Below, one piece after another: positions 1 to 11,194 of a stretch of DNA of 64,000 bases. Each line of letters starts with the position of its first letter. Within the stretch, counting starts at the first letter, position 1. The translations under genes were made by a program, and so were the position numbers. The notes under the pieces were generated by a model that saw nothing but the letters and a program-made list of their open reading frames with translations, had not been told where the DNA came from and searched no databases. The DNA comes from Sthenelais limicola (taxonomy: Eukaryota; Annelida; Polychaeta; Phyllodocida; Sigalionidae). The DNA lies in contig OW804095.1 in NCBI GenBank assembly GCA_942159475.1, forward strand, positions 90,285,740 to 90,349,739. The letters run 5' to 3'.

Positions 1-1168
1 AAGATGGCGGACATACAAATCCGCTATTGCATAGGTGCATGATCGCAATGAATCTTTAGGGTCTTGCGATCTAGTTGCGGCCACTGCGCGAATGTAAGTT
101 TGTTCCTGTTGTACAAGGAAGTCTCCATGTACTACTAACACTTCTTTCCGCCAGTAAAAAAACACGATCCACGTGTTTATGCCATGTTCCACACTCTGCT
201 GCCCCTATAATTATTCTTTTCGTCACCTCTACGTTCCAGAGTTGTCTCCATCGATGAGTATGCCTACCCGTAGGCGCTAATTAATGATGATACCATACTA
301 AACATCGCCAGGGCTTAAGTTGGGACTTGTTTCAACGAGTCGTGCTCCCGGAGGCCAGTACAGGGCTCTGATGACAGTGTCCCTGTTAGTAATGACACGT
401 CCCAGTGATCACACGGTATCTGCGGCTATTTTATGCCCTCACTGAGTCTAAACGATGCTATAAGGGGTGTGGGCTGACACAGAGAACTGCTGCCAATGTG
501 TTTTTACATGGAAACTGCATCTAAACCCAGGAAATTCTTGTCCTTGCTTTTGACAGTACTAAAAATCCATTAAAAGCATGTTTTAAACTAAGCTACTAAA
601 GTGCTCATGTCCATGACAATATGATTAATATCCATGATAAAACAGTTTTTATTTGATGAAACATGATGCTCCTAATTGATTTTTTTAATTCAATTTCTCC
701 CAAATGTTATAATTATCTTTGTGAGATAAAAACCTAACGTTAATGTTCAAAACGGTAGTAAAATTTGCTGCATTGCCAGTTATAATAACATCGATGAAAA
801 CGATTTCTACTTTTTGTTTTGTTCTTTTCCTACCCATCTGAAAGTCAATTAAATACAACGTTGGACACTTTTTTGTCTCGTTGATGCAGGGCTAAATTCT
901 CCATTTGTAGTTTTGTGTCTCACCAGAAAACATTGTTTCAGTGGTTTCACATAAAATCGCTCACCGGCGCTCTTTTTCTTTCGAAAAATACTTAACTTAA
1001 AATGCCTTGACAACTAAAGGTCCTTATGTAGGGAGGAGGTTGCCAGTACTTTCCAAATACAGAACCAGCCAATCAACATATTATAACAACAGCGAAATAT
1101 CGATAGCTTTAGGCCAAACTATGGGTAAAATTGGTAAAATATTTGTTATACTAATAGCTCGGAATGCA
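1..1168. other. Unique AT-rich DNA, no gene seen
   Basis: No open frame here looks like a protein; the 60-69 codon frames are of chance length and have no recognisable motif. No strong inverted or tandem repeats were noticed. It is read as ordinary intergenic sequence leading into the foldback that follows. Confidence 0.5.
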
Positions 1169-1838
1169 GCCTTAAAGCCCACCCACACATGTATACCTGA
1201 TTTGAAGCCCGATTAGCCCGTCGAGTCCCTGGATTTCATTTTGAAATCGGGGATGTGTTAAGTAGTCAGGCGAATCTACGAATAGTCGGGAGACTAATCG
1301 GTTTACTTTTGATGGCCTGATTTGGAAAATTTCCACCCACACATGGCCGATTCCAGACCCGATTTCAGGGTTCCAGGCGCGATTCCAGGACATAGCATTT
1401 CGTTTTGCAGAATTGCCAAATTCGGGAGGCCTTCCCGACAAATCGGGAATGCTCTCCCGATGATCCAATATAATGGATCGTCGGGGCAAGAAAGACATCC
1501 CATAATTTGTACTGACACAGCGAACAACGGAATGAAGGAAGGTTTGATTTATCTAAATGTCCAGAAAATCAAACCTAGTATAAACACATCCCCGATTTCA
1601 AAATGAAATCCAGGGACTCTTCAGGAGCCCAAATCGGGCTTCAAATCGGGTATGTGTGGGCGAAGTACAGCCGATTTCAGTTTGGGGAGAGGTCGGGATA
1701 CAAAATACTATAATCGGGAGTAAAAAATACGCCCGATTTCACAGACAATTCCTAGGATTTCAGCTCCGATTGATCAGTGCACCCCAAATCGGGCTATTTT
1801 TTAAATTGGGTTCTGTGTGTTCAGGCTTTAAAGGGGTG
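1169..1838. repeat. Foldback element rich in AATCGGG
   Basis: Two arms of about 80 bp at 1179-1260 and 1582-1661 are imperfect reverse complements: CCCACCCACACATG near the left edge against CACACATACCCG on the complement of the right, and the block TGGATTTCATTTTG in both. AATCGGG or its complement recurs many times between and beyond the arms. A second weaker match, CTTAAAGCCC near 1170 against GGCTTTAAAG near 1830, may be the outer ends. This fits a non-autonomous foldback or TIR element. The open frames in the interval are by-products of the symmetry and are not genes. Confidence 0.55.
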
Positions 1839-2187
1839 TCTCCACTGGCTGCTGTAAGTTGTGTGGTTGGTCTGCGTTTGGTGTGCATTTTAAACCCTGC
1901 GATTCTATCAATATTACATTGGAGCCACCGACCAAACGCAGAGCTTACCGCAGTGTCATTGAAAGGTCTCATGATTGTGATAGAAACTGTGACTAGATCT
2001 CCTTCCTGTGCTTGGTCAAGGTAAAGCAAGTTGCAGACAACATTTTATCACTGTACATTTGCCGTGTCCATATACATAATAATATTTGTATGTGTGTATG
2101 TACATGTATACACATGTGTCATGCATATGAGTAATTCCACCAAAAATGCGTCATTTGGGTTGAAACGGCTCATCCAGAGGCTGAAAT

Positions 2188-3600
2188 ATATGGAAAGCGG
2201 ATTGAAAGTACCGACTTAACGTCGATAATATCGGCCGATTATCCGAAAAAGTCGGTATAATCCTCCAAATGTACTCCTAGTCGGCCGACTACTGCGGCAA
2301 GTTTCCGATTTTTAGTTAAGTACACCGACATCATCGGTAACAGAAAAAAACCCCGTCGGGAAATACCGACCACTTCCCCGATCCCTCGGACCAGTAGGCG
2401 GACATCGGAAAGTAATAGGCCTACATTCATGTATGCATTATACATACATGTATGTACAATGATTCAATGTATATGTATGTTCATACATCTATAAATGCAT
2501 GTTCATATATTTATATTGTATGAGCACTACCAGGGATAGCTCTGCTCAAAGAGACTAAATATGTGATCTATTCGGATTAATGATTTAACTAATCATCATG
2601 GCAAAGGTAAATATCAATATTAGATAATTTGGAGATTATCATTCAGACACTCTTTAGCCTTATTTCTACCAAGAAATATTTTAACAATATCCATATTATG
2701 AAATCTTTCTTAAATGTGATTTGCAACTTGCTGATAATTTAGTTGCGATAATTATAAACATTGTTTTATCACATTTCTGAATAATATATATATTATAATG
2801 CCATTTCTGATATATTGAAGCCAGATGGAGAAATATTGTCATGTCGAGAAATAAGAAATAAATATGGTAGGCTTCTAAGGTGGTCATTTTTAGACAGATT
2901 GCTTAGACATACAAGCTCTTGTACTTTTGTGACGAAACTGGATTTATTTGTGAGACTTTACTTATATTATTATTGCTATTGTTCTTTGATCGATGTCCAT
3001 ATTATTTAACATTGATATTTACCTTCCCCACAATTACTTATATCATTATACACAAAGAACATAATATGGAAACATTAAAACCTATACTGTACTATAATGT
3101 ACAAATCAACGACATGGCAGCAGCATAGAAATATCGGCCGACATGCACACCGACATAGCGGACAAGTAAGCGGCAAAATTGTTGACCTCATGGAAGCGTC
3201 GGCCGCTGAAAAGAATAGTATGGAAGACCGTAATGGGTACTATAATTCTCGGTATTCCGATAACGGACCTGCCCGGTCCCGGCCCGGTCCGGTCCCGGTC
3301 AACACCAGACCCGGTATATTAAGAAACTTTATCTTCCCATACAATTACTATAGCGACACCTTACCTATACAAGAATCGGGTTACCAATTCATCGGTACCG
3401 GACCGGCCGATCATCGGGAACCGTCCTCCCGGTCCGAGAAAAATTTCCCCGTGCTCCGATGACCGGCCCGGTCAAGATTTACCGATATCGGTACAATATC
3501 GGGTCGGGTTCCCCCGGTCCTTGGCCAATAACCGGGAGAAAATTTTCTCGGAGGCCCGGTCATCGGGGGTCCCGGTCATCAGAGCTCTCCCGACATAAGG
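2188..3600 (+). repeat. Dispersed repeat family X, copy A
   Basis: The start (TATGGAAAGCGG then GAAAGTACCGAC) and the inner block around 3215-3260 (TATGGAAGACCG and CTCGGTATTCCG) match, in reverse, the sequence at 16280-16615. The body is rich in CGGCCGA, TCGGTA and CCGGTCC words, unlike the AT-rich flanks; the part at 2420-3128 is AT-rich. This is probably a diverged or composite non-autonomous DNA element. No coding potential is credible. The exact ends are uncertain. Confidence 0.45.
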
Positions 3601-3603
3601 TAT

Positions 3604-3987
3604 ATCAATGATTTTCAACACAAGAGAACATTATGTTTGCAATACAAAACAGGAATAACTAAATAAATATAATAATGAAATAAGTACAAACTTGAACATA
3701 AATAGAGAAATATGTAATAACCATCATGGTTAAAGTCCGGATGAATTCAAATGAGTGGATAATTAATAATAAATTAATCACAAAATATAAACTGCAAATA
3801 TCGTCAACGGTTGCAATGAATATCCTAGTGGCGTTCGGAGGAACTACCCAATGGAATCCGGAGACGGAGGTGTCCCCCATATTAATGTGTATTACTGAAT
3901 ACACTACACATACTATAAGCTCTTGACTTGGACTGATTCATTTGTACCAGCTAAGCCTAAACAGGGCTTGAATCTTCAGAGATATAT
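3604..3987. other. AT-rich flank of the LTR element, no gene
   Basis: Plain AT-rich sequence with short chance frames on both strands. It ends in GATATAT, immediately next to the LTR at 3988. ATAT also follows the other LTR at 13293, giving a possible 4-bp (or 6-bp ATATAT) target duplication. Confidence 0.5.
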
Positions 3988-4570
3988 TGTAAAGAAGTCT
4001 AAGGGTTTTTAGCCCATAGGTTCAGTAAGATGAAGAAAGTGAGACAAGAAGTCCGAGGTTGTAGTTCGTCTGGATTCGGCCTAGGCGGTGGTGACTCAGC
4101 GAGTACCTAGGTCCGAGTATTCACTTTATTTTATACTCCAAAATCATGAATTATTCATACAATCAAACCCAGGAAATATTCCACTGGCTCTTCCCCTTCC
4201 CTCTAATTGGTTGAGGGAGAGAGGATCTTCCTTGCCCACACGCCGACCTCTGCTCCCCCGGCAGAGACCATAAATGGAGTGCATGCAAGTTGGATCCCTC
4301 TCCTCAGCCTTCCCCCTCCCACCCCTTACTCATAGATCCCAGGGCTCGTGCCGGCCCTCCCCACCCCCCCCTCCCTCTTAGCCCTTCCCCCCCTCTTGAT
4401 AAACCCAGAGCAGTGTATAAGTAATTAGGTCGGGCTGGGGGAGGTGGGGTGAGCCCTGAGTGGCTCATCTCCCCCTCCCTCCTGGCCAGGCCATGTGTGG
4501 CGTGCATGCCCCGACCATGATCAGGGCTAAATAGGTCGGATCTTGGGTCTAAAGATTTCAGTTCTTTACA
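3988..4570 (-). repeat. 3' LTR of the Ty3-type element
   Basis: This 583-bp repeat starts with TGTAAAGAAG and ends with TTCTTTACA on the plus strand. It matches 12722-13292 except for an 11-bp stretch near 4147 that the other copy lacks (probably slippage between short direct repeats) and one base in a C-rich run near 4370. Read on the minus strand it contains TATAAAATAAAG at 4135-4124, which would combine a TATA box with a possible poly(A) signal. Minus-strand open frames over it are chance. Confidence 0.93.
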
Positions 4571-5531
4571 TTCGTCCCATATTTTATTTTTGTTGAAAGC
4601 TTTCTTTCGAACAGAATATTTAGCCACTGATCAACCCAGTCCAACCAAACAAGAGAATTAGAAATAAGGTTACATAGTTTACACACACAAAATCATAAAA
4701 AAAAAAGGTAAAGTAAAAGTATTATAAATTATTATATCTGTAGACCTAACGGGTCAAGATGGAAAGTTTCCAAAGGGAGTGGCTCTATTAAAAGGAGTGT
4801 TCATTTATATCAGAGACCATCACCCTGCACTAAAAAGTCTTTTAGTCGAATATTATGTAAGAGAAGTCTCTGTGTTTTTAAGTGTGCTTCTGAACACTGT
4901 TAAATGTCTTCCTTTGTACGGAGCTAGTACACACAAAGTTCTCAAGTACGGTCGTCACCGCCGTCTCCTCTGCCCGGCCGGTCAGCCGAGGCCCCCGCTG
5001 GACCTCGTCGCTGACCGACAGGACGCCCGTCTCTTTCTCTCTCCTCCTTTGGCCATGGAGAGTGAGAGCGGTTGGGTAGTCAACACTACAATATTTCCAT
5101 TTTTAACCTCAAACACTACAGAACACATGTCGACTTTACTGTAGCATCACGTATAAACTCTTATTACTTGGAAAAATACCTCTTCAAAGCAGAATGGTCG
5201 GGGACAAGGTGAGGGCTTCGATTCCATGGTGCTTCCTCTCAGGCTCCTCTGTCTTGATCGATTCTGTTTGTGTAAAAACAACTTCTCACAATGAGAGTTG
5301 AAATAAAAATACCTTTTTGGGCTGGATCCTTGTCCACGGATTCCACCATTTCCTCCCGAGGGAGAAAATGGATTTCACCCAGGTATACTACTCTGTGTTC
5401 TGTGATCTCCCTCGCACCCGAGAAGAGGACAGAACAAATATTAATAGTAAATATTAAACAAGAGTAAGTTACAGACAAGTTCAAAAAGTGTTTGTTACCC
5501 CAGAGAAACCAAATAAACATTGGTAGACTAA
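4571..5531 (-). other. Region between env and 3' LTR
   Basis: About 960 bases with no recognised gene. A 93-codon minus frame at 5239-5520 follows the env stop but has no known motif. A GC-rich island at about 4950-5060 stands out from its AT-rich surroundings and has a short open minus frame. The bases next to the 3' LTR, read leftward, end in ATATGGGACGAA after an A-rich run (about 4592-4571). This is a weak polypurine-tract candidate. An accessory gene is possible but unsupported. Confidence 0.45.
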
Positions 5532-7446
5532 TTATTTCATCCTGGTCAGTCCGAAATTGGCAGCGTAATATGGTGAGGCGGGGGAGGGGGCAGGGATATG
5601 CTCGAGGGAACGAGAGCCAGTCCTAGCGCCTGGAGTGGCCTCTCCCTCCTCTCGATCTAGGTCTTGGAGGGCTAGGGCTACAGGGTGGTGGGTTGGGGGT
5701 CCTATTGGGATATTCTCTCGGGGCTTAAGGTTTCTCAGACAACACAAAAGGCTGACTTTGCCTCTTGGGGCGAGCCCCTTTCGGCGGAGGTAGATTATTC
5801 CCAGGGTCATGACTCCTAGGAGAGTGGGGATGAGAGTGGCTATACCCCAGATAGAACTTTCAGACCAAGGGGTGGAGGAGATCAGGGGGGAAACGGGTTT
5901 AGGAAAATCTGTCAGGGCTAGTAAGGGTATTTCAGCTCTTGGCAGGAAAGTCAATTGCTGATCTAAATGGGGGTAAAGGGATAATTTGCCATAAGTCAGA
6001 TTAAACCCAGGGAGGGGCATAATCTTGGGGATGGGGAGTGTTATATGGGACTCATGGCGTTGGATGCTACTCACACGCCAATCCTTTCCAACCAGGAGAC
6101 AACCGCCTTCTAAAATCACCCTGGCATGCCGATGATACGTTTGTATCACTGGTTTTTGCCCAGGGCACCTCAAGATTGTTTCCAGAGGTTCATAAATAGC
6201 CAGAATTACAGAAGAAATGGACTCTCCCTCTCTAAACACTTGGTTTGTTAAGTTATTTCTTTTTACAATCTGCGCCTTACAAAGGTCTGGCTTTTTACCT
6301 AAAATAATATTTGTTTCGCAGGTCGGGGTTAGATGCTCTATTGCAGCTGAGCAAATCTGGGGTTCAAACCCGATACAATGCTGAGGAAGAAATGACGCGC
6401 TGGATATGCTATCTAGGGCCACCTCCTCTTCTCCTACCAACTTTCTCAGGTGGTCAGCACCATATGGGACCGGAAAATACTTTAATCTATAGTGTAAAAA
6501 TTGAGTGCCTGAAACTGCCGGAATTACTGTCTGGTATATTAGCTCCTGTTCGCCGTCTAATAATAGTCGAACGTTCAGGTGTCTATAATACCAGCGGTTA
6601 TCTTGTGGGGTGTAATGTTTCCCTTCTTGTAATTAAGACAATATTTCTGATAAGTAGGCCAGTGGTAAAATCTGGTCTGTTAAGAATCCCCTTTCCAGCT
6701 GAATGCGCTGGCGATAAAATAATTCGTTTTGACGGTGGTAATTTTCCACCGCCCTACTCACTCGCTGCAATAGAATATCCACTTCCCTTTTCATATGAAT
6801 CCTGTGAATATCTTTACTGAAACCATTTAACTGTGCTAGAATGTCTGCCACCTGGCGGGAGATGTTACTTGCTGCAGCTTGGAGCTGCGCGATGTCCAAG
6901 CGGTTCTCTGTCATGTAGAGCCTTGTCTGATTCAACACCGACACCATCTCTTCCTGACAATGGGCCAATGCGCTCTCGCTAGCCTGAGCTTCTTGTACTG
7001 CAGATCTTAATTCGTTCACCTGTCCTACAGTAGCGGTGCCAAACAGGGCACGGCTTAGCGAGCCCACAAAATTGAATAGGCCTCTCTTCCTTCGGGTGTC
7101 TTGTTGGACTGGTGTTGGAATCTCTGCCTGGAGGAAACCCATGTGCTCCTCCCAGGCACTGACATCTCTGTCTCCCACAACCTCCGCCTGTCTGAGTTCT
7201 CCAATTCGCCTTCTTAGGACGGAGACCCAAGCACTGACAGGAGGGGGCGTGGGGGGGGTGTAGAACGATCACTGTTGTCCAAGTCGCGGTCAGGGCTCTG
7301 ACCTCCCCTTCCTCATACACCAACACCCCTTCCTCCTCAAACAAATCGCCATTAGCCATCATAGCCAGGGTGATTATGAGGAGGGACTGGAAGGTGTAGG
7401 TTGAGAGAAGTCCGTCACTGGTGGTGCCCCTGGGTCGAACTCCCAT
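5532..7446 (-). pseudogene. env: Env-like fusion glycoprotein, F-type, with two breaks
   Basis: The reading starts at an ATG at 7446 inside the end of pol, with a hydrophobic N-terminal stretch (LLIITLAMM) that looks like a signal peptide. The frame then shifts within the G-rich run 7243-7258. The next frame carries a basic cleavage site RRKR (7094-7083), directly followed by a hydrophobic GLFNFVG fusion-peptide-like segment, then a heptad-rich region. A TAA at 6635-6633 interrupts it, after which the same frame stays open to 5532. Near the end is a membrane span (about 5870-5800) ending in LRRK, then a cytoplasmic tail of about 75 residues. The RxxR site followed by GLFNF is the hallmark of errantivirus and baculovirus F-type proteins. 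This copy is broken; I do not reconstruct it. Confidence 0.82.
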
Positions 7447-10100
7447 GGTTGGGGCGTGGTTGGTGACGGTGGGGGTGGGGGTGTAGGTGGTGGTGATGGT
7501 GGTGGCGATGGTGGGGGTATACAGGGCAGCTTCCTCGGCCTCTGCACGGGTGAAGTGGGCGTGGCTGGGTTTGGTGAGGAGTCAGGCCTTTCCCTCTTAG
7601 TAGAGCCTAGAGGGTGGAACACTTTGATCCTCTTTTCCGTGCATTCAGAGGTGGTGGTCAAAGCCTTGGGTTTAGGGCACTTGGTTGGGGTCTCTATCCT
7701 CCCTCTTTTTGCCCTTGACCTGGTAACGGGGCCCGGTGGTGGTGTGCGCGGGGGAGCAGTCTCCACAGCAACGGCTGGTGGCAGGGGTCGGCGCAATGTA
7801 ACTGGCTTAGGTGAAGCTAGTACTAGCACCTTCTCCCTCGGCGGTCGCTGCTGGGGTGGGCGTGGCACTTGTTGTGGTTGAGGTGGGCGTGGCACTTGGT
7901 CCTCGTCCTCCACATGCATGTGCTCGTCCTCTGGTTGCTCCGCTCTCGCTTGGTCTTCCTGTTCTATCTGAATTGGAGGAGGCATGTTTGGTATGGGTAA
8001 ATAAACAGTGTCGGGCACTGCCCTAGGCCGGGGTGGGGGAGGTGGTGGAACATGAACTTGTTGAGCTTTTTGGGCTTGTCTCCGAGCCTTATTTCTCTTT
8101 CCTTGACCCGCCCTCGGTTGCCTAGTTCTCAGTACATCCCATTCTATTTCCCCAGATACCATTTTTACCCTATCCCTATTTATACGCCTGCGTTCACCCT
8201 GGGGTCCCCTCATAGTTAGGGTGGTACCCCTTATCCCCGTTATTACATAACCATGATCCCACTTGGGATCCAATGGAGCGCTGGTGCCTGATAGCACCAC
8301 CACATGATCCCCTATTTTTAGATCCTTTGCATTTGCTCTGGCCCTTAATCTCTCATAATTAGCCACTCTACTGGCCTCAGTGCGCTCAGCAGCTTCTCTG
8401 AACGCATCTGTTAAGGCCTGTAGGCGCTCACTGAGTACGGCATCTTCTGTTCCCTCTGGAGTGGGGAATATTTTAGAAAAGGGATATCTTGGATTGGTGC
8501 CGAAAGTTAAAAAATATGGTGTAAAACCAGTTACACAAGAAGTGGAGACTCTATGTGCCCAGAGGGTTGGACCTAAATGGCTCTCCCACTCTGCTGGTCT
8601 TGCATTGATGAATTTTCTTAGTATATTTTTAAAAGTTTTGTTAAATCTTTCAATTTTTCCATTTGTCTGGGGGTGAAAAGCTGTAGAATGCCTTACTTCA
8701 GTGCCTATGGATTTAAGGTACCCTTCCACTTGCTGGTTCATAAATTCGAGTCCCCGGTCGGTGATGAGCACCTCTGGGGGGCCATACCTAGGGACATATT
8801 CATTAGCCAGATAATCAGCAATGTTTTTAGCTGCTTTGGAGGGTATGGGTTTGACTTCTACCCAGCCAGTTGCGTGATCTATTACAGTCAAGATGTATCT
8901 ATTACCTTTATCAGAGACTGGGAAGGGACCACAGAGATCCATTCCCAGTATCTGACCAGGGTATTTTGCTATTGGCATCGCAGTAGGAGGTACACGCGCC
9001 CTACCCACTCTGTTTACAGCACACCTAGCGCATCGGATTAAGACATTATAGGTATCTCTTCTCATGGTGGGCCATTTATAAGCCTCTTGGATCCTATCTA
9101 GGGTCTTCCTCATGCCCTGGTGGCCTACTTCAGTGTGGGCGCGCCTCACTACTCTATGCCTGGCGGAGGGTGGCAGGACCAGGCGGGGGTAGGCTGGCTT
9201 GCCTGGGGGAGGGGTGAGAGTAAAAAGCATGCCATCAATTATGGTGTAATCCCCCTCATCCTCCATCCCCTGTTGAAATTGTTCCAACTCCCTCTGTTCT
9301 AAACGTATTTTGTCTTTCTCGAGTTTATCAAATTCCCAAGGAATTTCATCTATCTCCTCCAAGGCACAGACTTCAAGAGAACTGAGAGTCGGCCCTTCCT
9401 TCTTGGGGTTTGTTTTTATTCGAGAAAGCATGTCTGCCCTGATATTGTTTGCCCCTTTTCTATATTCAATGGGAGCCCCAAACTCTGCTATTAATACCGC
9501 CCATCTTTGAATTTTGGTGTTTTTAACTTCTCCCACAAACAGAGACTTTAAAGGCTTGTGGTCAGTGTAAATTTTGAATTCGCTACCCTGTAGATAAGGT
9601 CTGAGCTTGTTTAAGGCATACACGATTGCATAAGCTTCCTTTTCAATCGTAGCCCAATTGAGTTGTGGCCCAGAGAGTTGTTTAGAGATATACTGAACTG
9701 GCCTCTCTATGCCTTCACTATCAGACTGGACCAATATGGCCCCTATTGCATAATCACACGCATCGCTATAGAGACGATAAGGCTTATCCAACTGGGGGTG
9801 CGCCATTACTCTATCTGAAGTTAGTAATTCCTTCAGAGTTTCAAATGAGCTTTGCTGCTCTTCCAACCATTCGAACCTGGCATACTTTTTGGTAAGTTTG
9901 ACCAAAGGATGAGCTACCTTAGCATAATCTGGGATACATTGACGGTAATACCCAGTCATTCCTAGGAAGGAGCGAATTCCGCTCACATCCTCTGGAGGTA
10001 GCATATCCCTGATAGCACTACATTTATCTGGGTGGGAATTAATTCCATCTTTTGAACTTGGTAGCCGAGGAGATCTACCTTCTCTTGTTTGAAAATACAT
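7374..10100 (-). CDS. pol: Pol C-terminal part: RT thumb, RNase H, integrase, proline-rich tail
   Basis: A long frame of 908 codons; the listed start is only where the frame opens, since true translation would come from upstream. Residues 15-95 are the RT connection. RNase H spans about 105-230, with D113, E153/E155, D180 and D223 as candidate acidic residues. Integrase has an HHCC zinc site (H322, H327, C357, C360) and a DD35E core (D388, D448, E484). A GPY/F- or SH3-like segment follows at about 580-660. Residues 670-908 are an unusually long tail dominated by proline, arginine and glutamine. The last 73 bases overlap the env start in another frame. Integrase inserts the cDNA; the function of the tail is unknown. 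Confidence 0.9.
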   Translation of the reverse strand: MYFQTREGRSPRLPSSKDGINSHPDKCSAIRDMLPPEDVSGIRSFLGMTGYYRQCIPDYAKVAHPLVKLTKKYARFEWLEEQQSSFETLKELLTSDRVMAHPQLDKPYRLYSDACDYAIGAILVQSDSEGIERPVQYISKQLSGPQLNWATIEKEAYAIVYALNKLRPYLQGSEFKIYTDHKPLKSLFVGEVKNTKIQRWAVLIAEFGAPIEYRKGANNIRADMLSRIKTNPKKEGPTLSSLEVCALEEIDEIPWEFDKLEKDKIRLEQRELEQFQQGMEDEGDYTIIDGMLFTLTPPPGKPAYPRLVLPPSARHRVVRRAHTEVGHQGMRKTLDRIQEAYKWPTMRRDTYNVLIRCARCAVNRVGRARVPPTAMPIAKYPGQILGMDLCGPFPVSDKGNRYILTVIDHATGWVEVKPIPSKAAKNIADYLANEYVPRYGPPEVLITDRGLEFMNQQVEGYLKSIGTEVRHSTAFHPQTNGKIERFNKTFKNILRKFINARPAEWESHLGPTLWAHRVSTSCVTGFTPYFLTFGTNPRYPFSKIFPTPEGTEDAVLSERLQALTDAFREAAERTEASRVANYERLRARANAKDLKIGDHVVVLSGTSAPLDPKWDHGYVITGIRGTTLTMRGPQGERRRINRDRVKMVSGEIEWDVLRTRQPRAGQGKRNKARRQAQKAQQVHVPPPPPPRPRAVPDTVYLPIPNMPPPIQIEQEDQARAEQPEDEHMHVEDEDQVPRPPQPQQVPRPPQQRPPREKVLVLASPKPVTLRRPLPPAVAVETAPPRTPPPGPVTRSRAKRGRIETPTKCPKPKALTTTSECTEKRIKVFHPLGSTKRERPDSSPNPATPTSPVQRPRKLPCIPPPSPPPSPPPTPPPPPSPTTPQPWEFDPGAPPVTDFSQPTPSSPSS

Positions 10101-11038
10101 TTACTCTTTTTGACTGTAATTCCGTATTCTTCTAATTTATCAAACACCAGAGCCAAATGGTGATCATGCTCCTCTTCAGATTTGGAATAGATTACAATAT
10201 CATCTATGAAAGTCATGCAAAATTTGCCAATAAATTCCGAAAACATTTTGTTCATGGCCCGTTGAAAGACGGCTGGTGCGTTAGTGAGTCCAAAAGGCAT
10301 CCTACGGAATTGAAATAGGCCCCTATGACACACAAACGCTGTCTTTTCCATGCTATCCGGGTCCATCTCTACTTGCCAGTAGCCGCTTTTTAGGTCGATG
10401 GTGGAAAAGACAGTTGATCCTGCTAAACTGTCAAAAATATCTTGAATATTTGGAAGTGGATGAGCATCCTTTTTGCTTACAGAGTTTAGTTTTCTGAAGT
10501 CGACACAAGGTCTATTGCTCCCATCTTTCTTTGGGACCAACAATATCGGGCTTCCCCATGCTGAGCTGCTGGGTTCTATTACTCCCAGCTCCAGCATTTC
10601 ATCTAATTCTTTATCTACAAGTTTTCTCTTGGCCAGGGGCAAACGATAGGGGCGTTGATTAATTGGGCACGCATTTCCAGTATCTATGTGCATTTTCACA
10701 TCTTTAAAGGTACCTAATTTTCCCTGTTTTCCTATGCCAAAAACAGCGGGGTATTTTTCTTCCCATGCTTCTGCCTCTGTGTGGATAGAGGCGAATTCTT
10801 GATCTGCACTACCCACTTGTTGCCTTCTGTAACTTTTTCCTTCCAAAATTACCTTTCTTTTTCTGAAGCTAATTTGGGCATCTAATATAAATAAGGCATC
10901 ATCCCCCAGAAGCAGCTCATGGTGAAGTCTTCTTACAATATAAACTGGAAATGAGCTACCCCCCAAGTTAACTATCGCCTGCCCTTCAGTTTTGAGATCA
11001 TGACCAGAGAGTGATTTAAGAGATTCCCCCTTTGTCAA
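10054..11038 (-). pseudogene. pol: Reverse transcriptase (Ty3 type), N-terminal two thirds
   Basis: About 330 codons continue the protease frame. Residues 1-70 are protease C-terminus and linker. Residues 120-330 are RT: the block around 160-185 (SPILLVPKKDGSNR), catalytic D215 in FSTIDLKSGY, the RMPFGLTNAP block at 246-255, and the catalytic pair in FIDD (277-280). The frame breaks near 10054-10058 by what looks like one missing base, two residues after LLGY. The following RT thumb and RNase H lie in the next frame, starting at about 10075. RT, RNase H and integrase form one polyprotein in this family, so this is a lesion or an assembly error, not a gene end. Confidence 0.85.
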
Positions 11039-11194
11039 TACGAGGGGCCGATGATGGGTTTTGCAAAAGGCTCTCTATACATCCTCTCGCATTAGACTCC
11101 TTGACGCGCCGGTATCAATGAGTGCACGCATCTCCATCCCCGCCACTGAGATGGAGAGGCAGAACCTCTCATCCGGCGTTTCTATTCCCCCTGG
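11036..11194 (-). pseudogene. pro: Retroviral-type aspartic protease, N-terminal part with a stop
   Basis: In the -1 frame relative to gag, the frame opens just after a TAA at 11197-11195 and runs through the active-site triad Asp-Thr-Gly at 11116-11108, followed by Ala-Ser, the classic DTGAS of retropepsins. An in-frame TAG at 11077-11075 interrupts it. Beyond the stop the same frame continues directly into the RT open frame, whose first residues (with a GLLG-like LLLGDD near residue 43) are the C-terminal half of the protease. The protease would cut gag and pol. As read it is broken by one nonsense codon. Confidence 0.75.

Noticed and set aside
4088..4627. Short frames over the LTR
   Set aside because: They lie in non-coding LTR sequence, and the same frames do not persist in the second LTR.
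7456..9510. Plus-strand frames over the Ty3 pol region, including a Gly/Val-rich one
   Set aside because: They are antisense shadows of the 908-codon pol frame; the glycines mirror its proline-rich tail.
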